NCBI GenBank assembly: GCA_023428035.1
Contig: JAEYZO010000157.1
Location: 1 to 6,499 of the forward strand
DNA: 6,499 nt
From: Pseudomonadota bacterium
Lineage (GTDB): Bacteria; Myxococcota_A; Polyangia; Polyangiales; Ga0077539
Direction: 5' to 3'
The notes beneath the pieces are model-generated. The model ran no database searches. It worked only from the letters and a program-made list of their open reading frames with translations, and was not told where the DNA came from. Made by a program: the position numbers and the translations under genes. Positions 5,133 to 6,499 of this stretch are shown here, piece after piece (within the stretch, counting starts at the first letter, position 1; every line of letters begins with the position of its first letter).

Positions 5133-6069
5133 CGTAGTCGATCACCCGCGCGACGCCCTCGTCGAGGGAGACCGAGGGCGACCACCCGAGGAGCTCGCGG
5201 GCGAGCGTGGCGTCGCCGCAGAGGCGCTCGACCTCGCTCCGCGCGGGGCGCACGCGGCGGTCGTCGCTCTCCACGGGGAGGTCCTTGCCGAGCGCGCGGA
5301 GCACGCGCGCCGCGAGCTCGCCGATGGAGACCTCGGTCCCCGTGGCGAGGTTGATCGTGCGCCCGAGCGCGGCGTCGACCTCGGAGGCGAGCACGAAGCC
5401 CCGCGCGGTGTCGGCGACGAAGTTCAGGTCGCGGGTCGGCGTCAGCGAGCCGAGCTTCACCGAGCCCCGCGAGAGGGCCTGCGTGACGATGGTGGGGAGC
5501 ACCGCGCGCGCGCTCTGCCGGGGGCCGTAGGCGTTGAAGGGCCGCACGGTCACCGCGCGCAGGCCGAAGGCGCGGCGAAAGCTCTCGACGGCCTGGTCCG
5601 CCGCGATCTTGCTGGCGGCGTAGGGCGACTGCCCCACCAGCGGGTGCGACTCGGTGATGGGGACGGTCTGCGCCGTGCCGTACACCTCGCTCGTCGAGGT
5701 GTGCACCAGGCGGTCGACGCCCTCGTCGAGGCACGCCTGCGCGACGTTCACCGTGCCCACGCAGTTGGTTCCGAAGACCTGGTAGGGCGCCCGGTACGAG
5801 TACGGGATCGCGATGAGCGCCGCGAGGTGGAACACCACCTCGCAGCCCCTCACCGCCGCGCGCATGAACACCGGGTCGGTGATGTCTCCGCTCACGACCT
5901 CCACCGCGGCGCGCGCCTCGGGCGCGATGTCGGCGAGGTGCCCCAGGTCTCCGCGGGCGTTGTACCGCACCATCGCGCGCACCGCGTCGCCCCGCGCCAC
6001 GAGCGCCTCGACGAGGTGACTCCCGATGAAACCCCCAGCCCCGGTGACCAGTACCCGCCGCGCCGTCAT
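5086..6069 (-). CDS. legB: NAD-dependent nucleotide-sugar 4,6-dehydratase/epimerase, LegB-like
   Basis: Extended short-chain dehydrogenase acting in the cytoplasm on a nucleotide sugar. The NAD-binding GxxGxxG is TGAGGFIGSH (9-18), with Asp62 in GDITDP and HLAALIAIPYSY (81-92). The active site is STSEVYG (125-131; Thr126-Ser127-Glu128 corresponds to the TDE triad of 4,6-dehydratases), with Tyr150 and Lys154 in YAASK. Segments RPFNAYGPRQSARAVLPT (176-193), GSLTPTRDLNFV (207-218) and RPARSEVERL (274-283) match the LLPSF_EDH_00030/LegB type, whose characterised member converts a GlcNAc nucleotide in the legionaminic acid pathway. Length (327 aa) is normal. No other nonulosonate gene is in the window, so the symbol means closest family, not a proven pathway; a different 4,6-dehydratase or epimerase role is possible. 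The ATG at 6069 gives the expected N-terminus directly before the Rossmann motif; no Shine-Dalgarno is seen. It is convergent with, and overlaps by 47 bases, the M48 gene, and divergent from the lipoprotein gene at 6143. Confidence 0.92.
   Translation of the reverse strand: MTARRVLVTGAGGFIGSHLVEALVARGDAVRAMVRYNARGDLGHLADIAPEARAAVEVVSGDITDPVFMRAAVRGCEVVFHLAALIAIPYSYRAPYQVFGTNCVGTVNVAQACLDEGVDRLVHTSTSEVYGTAQTVPITESHPLVGQSPYAASKIAADQAVESFRRAFGLRAVTVRPFNAYGPRQSARAVLPTIVTQALSRGSVKLGSLTPTRDLNFVADTARGFVLASEVDAALGRTINLATGTEVSIGELAARVLRALGKDLPVESDDRRVRPARSEVERLCGDATLARELLGWSPSVSLDEGVARVIDYVRAHPGRYRPDEYAT
5103..5120. repeat. Strong GC hairpin inside the convergent gene overlap
   Basis: CGGGGCG (5103-5109), loop GTAG (5110-5113), CGCCCCG (5114-5120): a perfect 7-bp stem with a four-base loop. 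It lies within the 47-base region where the protease and dehydratase coding ends overlap, before both stop codons. There is no T run on either side, so it is not a classical intrinsic terminator, but it is symmetric and could help slow or end transcription from both sides, perhaps with Rho. Confidence 0.5.
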
Positions 6070-6142
6070 GCCAGACGCAGCGTCTACACGATTCCGACGC
6101 GGTCACCAACGCCCAGGGCGAGCGTGGGCATACACTGCGGGC
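6070..6142. promoter_or_regulatory. Divergent promoter spacer between the dehydratase and lipoprotein genes
   Basis: These 73 bases must carry both start regions if the genes are not read through from elsewhere. On the minus strand, TTGGTG (6109-6104) and TAGACG (6086-6081) are 17 bases apart, a weak sigma-70-like pair for the dehydratase. On the plus strand, TACACT (6131-6136) is a fair -10 match placed so that transcription would begin at or next to the ATG at 6143, suggesting a leaderless message. No ribosome binding site is visible for either gene. Confidence 0.35.
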
Positions 6143-6499
6143 ATGAACCCTTGGCTCAACCCCCGAACGCTCCTGGCGCCGCTCGCGCTCGCGGTCTTCA
6201 CCGCGGGTTGTGGCGACGTCGTCGTGGCCGCGCGACCCGACGTCGACACCGCCGCCGACGCCGAGCTCCCGATCGACAACGGCCCCACGCCGGGCACCGA
6301 CGCCGGCCCTGGCCCCTCGACCGACGCGCCGACGCCCATCATCGACGCGGGTCAGCCACCGCCCTTCGACGGCGGGGTGATCCCCTCCGACGGCGGGCCC
6401 GCGCCCCTCGACGGAGGGCCCGCGCCCCTCGACGGCGGCGGCGGGCGCTGCCGCGGAGACTTCGACTGCCCGCGAGGGAGCTACTGCGCCGGCCCGACC
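6143..6499 (+). CDS. Cys-rich lipoprotein with Asp/Gly/Pro linker, 3' end cut by window edge
   Basis: Predicted exported lipoprotein; 119 codons are visible and the frame is open to the right edge. A short signal peptide (Arg8, hydrophobic residues 9-21) ends in FTAGC with Cys23 as the likely lipidated residue. A long low-complexity linker follows (about 24-100), rich in Asp, Gly, Pro, Ala and Thr, with repeats of DGGPAPL. Cys-rich sequence then starts with CRGDFDCPRGSYC (102-114), a spacing seen in small disulfide-rich modules of myxobacterial surface proteins. The domain after it is outside the window, so no function can be given. The ATG at 6143 is chosen because it places the signal peptide correctly; no Shine-Dalgarno precedes it. 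It is divergent from the dehydratase gene. Its layout, a lipobox followed by a linker and then a Cys-rich module, resembles the lipoprotein at the left end, but the sequences are not obviously related. Confidence 0.82.
   Translation, partial: MNPWLNPRTLLAPLALAVFTAGCGDVVVAARPDVDTAADAELPIDNGPTPGTDAGPGPSTDAPTPIIDAGQPPPFDGGVIPSDGGPAPLDGGPAPLDGGGGRCRGDFDCPRGSYCAGPT
6368..6439 (+). repeat. 21-base tandem repeat coding for DGGPAPL units
   Basis: Two near-identical 21-base units (6389-6409 and 6410-6430, differing by one base, GGC/GGA) encode DGGPAPL. A more diverged unit precedes them (6368-6388, DGGVIPS), and a partial unit (DGG) follows at 6431-6439. The unit is a multiple of three, so copy changes would only lengthen or shorten the lipoprotein linker. 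Confidence 0.8.

Noticed and set aside
4919..6109. 396-codon minus-strand open frame over the dehydratase gene
   Set aside because: It is in a different frame from the Rossmann fold motifs and is Arg/Gly-rich; the 327-codon frame is the real gene.

Overview
The window looks like chromosomal DNA from a very GC-rich Gram-negative bacterium, most likely a member of the Myxococcota (Polyangiales/Sandaracinus-like). This placement is inference. It rests on the strong G/C bias at third codon positions, on two secreted lipoproteins with Asp/Gly/Pro-rich linkers and small Cys-rich segments, and on an FG-GAP repeat lipoprotein, a style common in that phylum. No RNA gene, mobile element, CRISPR array or replication origin was seen.

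Layout. From about 4201 down to the left edge, five genes are read on the minus strand in this order: three tandem AIM24-family (TIGR00266/DUF124) paralogues (4201-3509, 3489-2821, 2814-2125), an agmatinase/guanidinobutyrase-type ureohydrolase (2075-1128), and a lipoprotein with an Ig-like region and FG-GAP repeats (1060 to beyond the left edge). Gaps are 19, 6, 49 and 67 bases, so the AIM24 genes are almost certainly one transcript and the last two genes may extend it. Divergent from this block is a membrane-anchored M48 zinc metalloprotease (4272-5132, plus). The only perfect TATAAT in the region lies at its 5' end. The protease gene runs tail-to-tail into, and overlaps by 47 bases, a LegB-like NAD-dependent nucleotide-sugar 4,6-dehydratase/epimerase gene (6069-5086, minus). 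After a 73-base divergent spacer, a second lipoprotein gene begins at 6143 (plus) and leaves the window at the right edge.

How the genes may work together. The core is the AIM24 triplet facing an M48 protease. In mitochondria, Aim24 is an inner-membrane protein linked to cristae organisation and Oma1 is an M48 inner-membrane quality-control protease. Seeing bacterial relatives of both families side by side suggests an envelope-maintenance or stress module, but this is inference from family membership and position only. The three AIM24 proteins keep the same motifs but differ elsewhere, which fits subunits of a hetero-oligomer. The ureohydrolase may only be co-transcribed. The dehydratase points to surface polysaccharide or glycan synthesis, but no partner sugar genes lie within the window.

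On the strand opposite most real genes there are long open frames, as expected for DNA this GC-rich. They encode Arg/Ala/His/Pro-rich sequence without recognisable domains and are not annotated.
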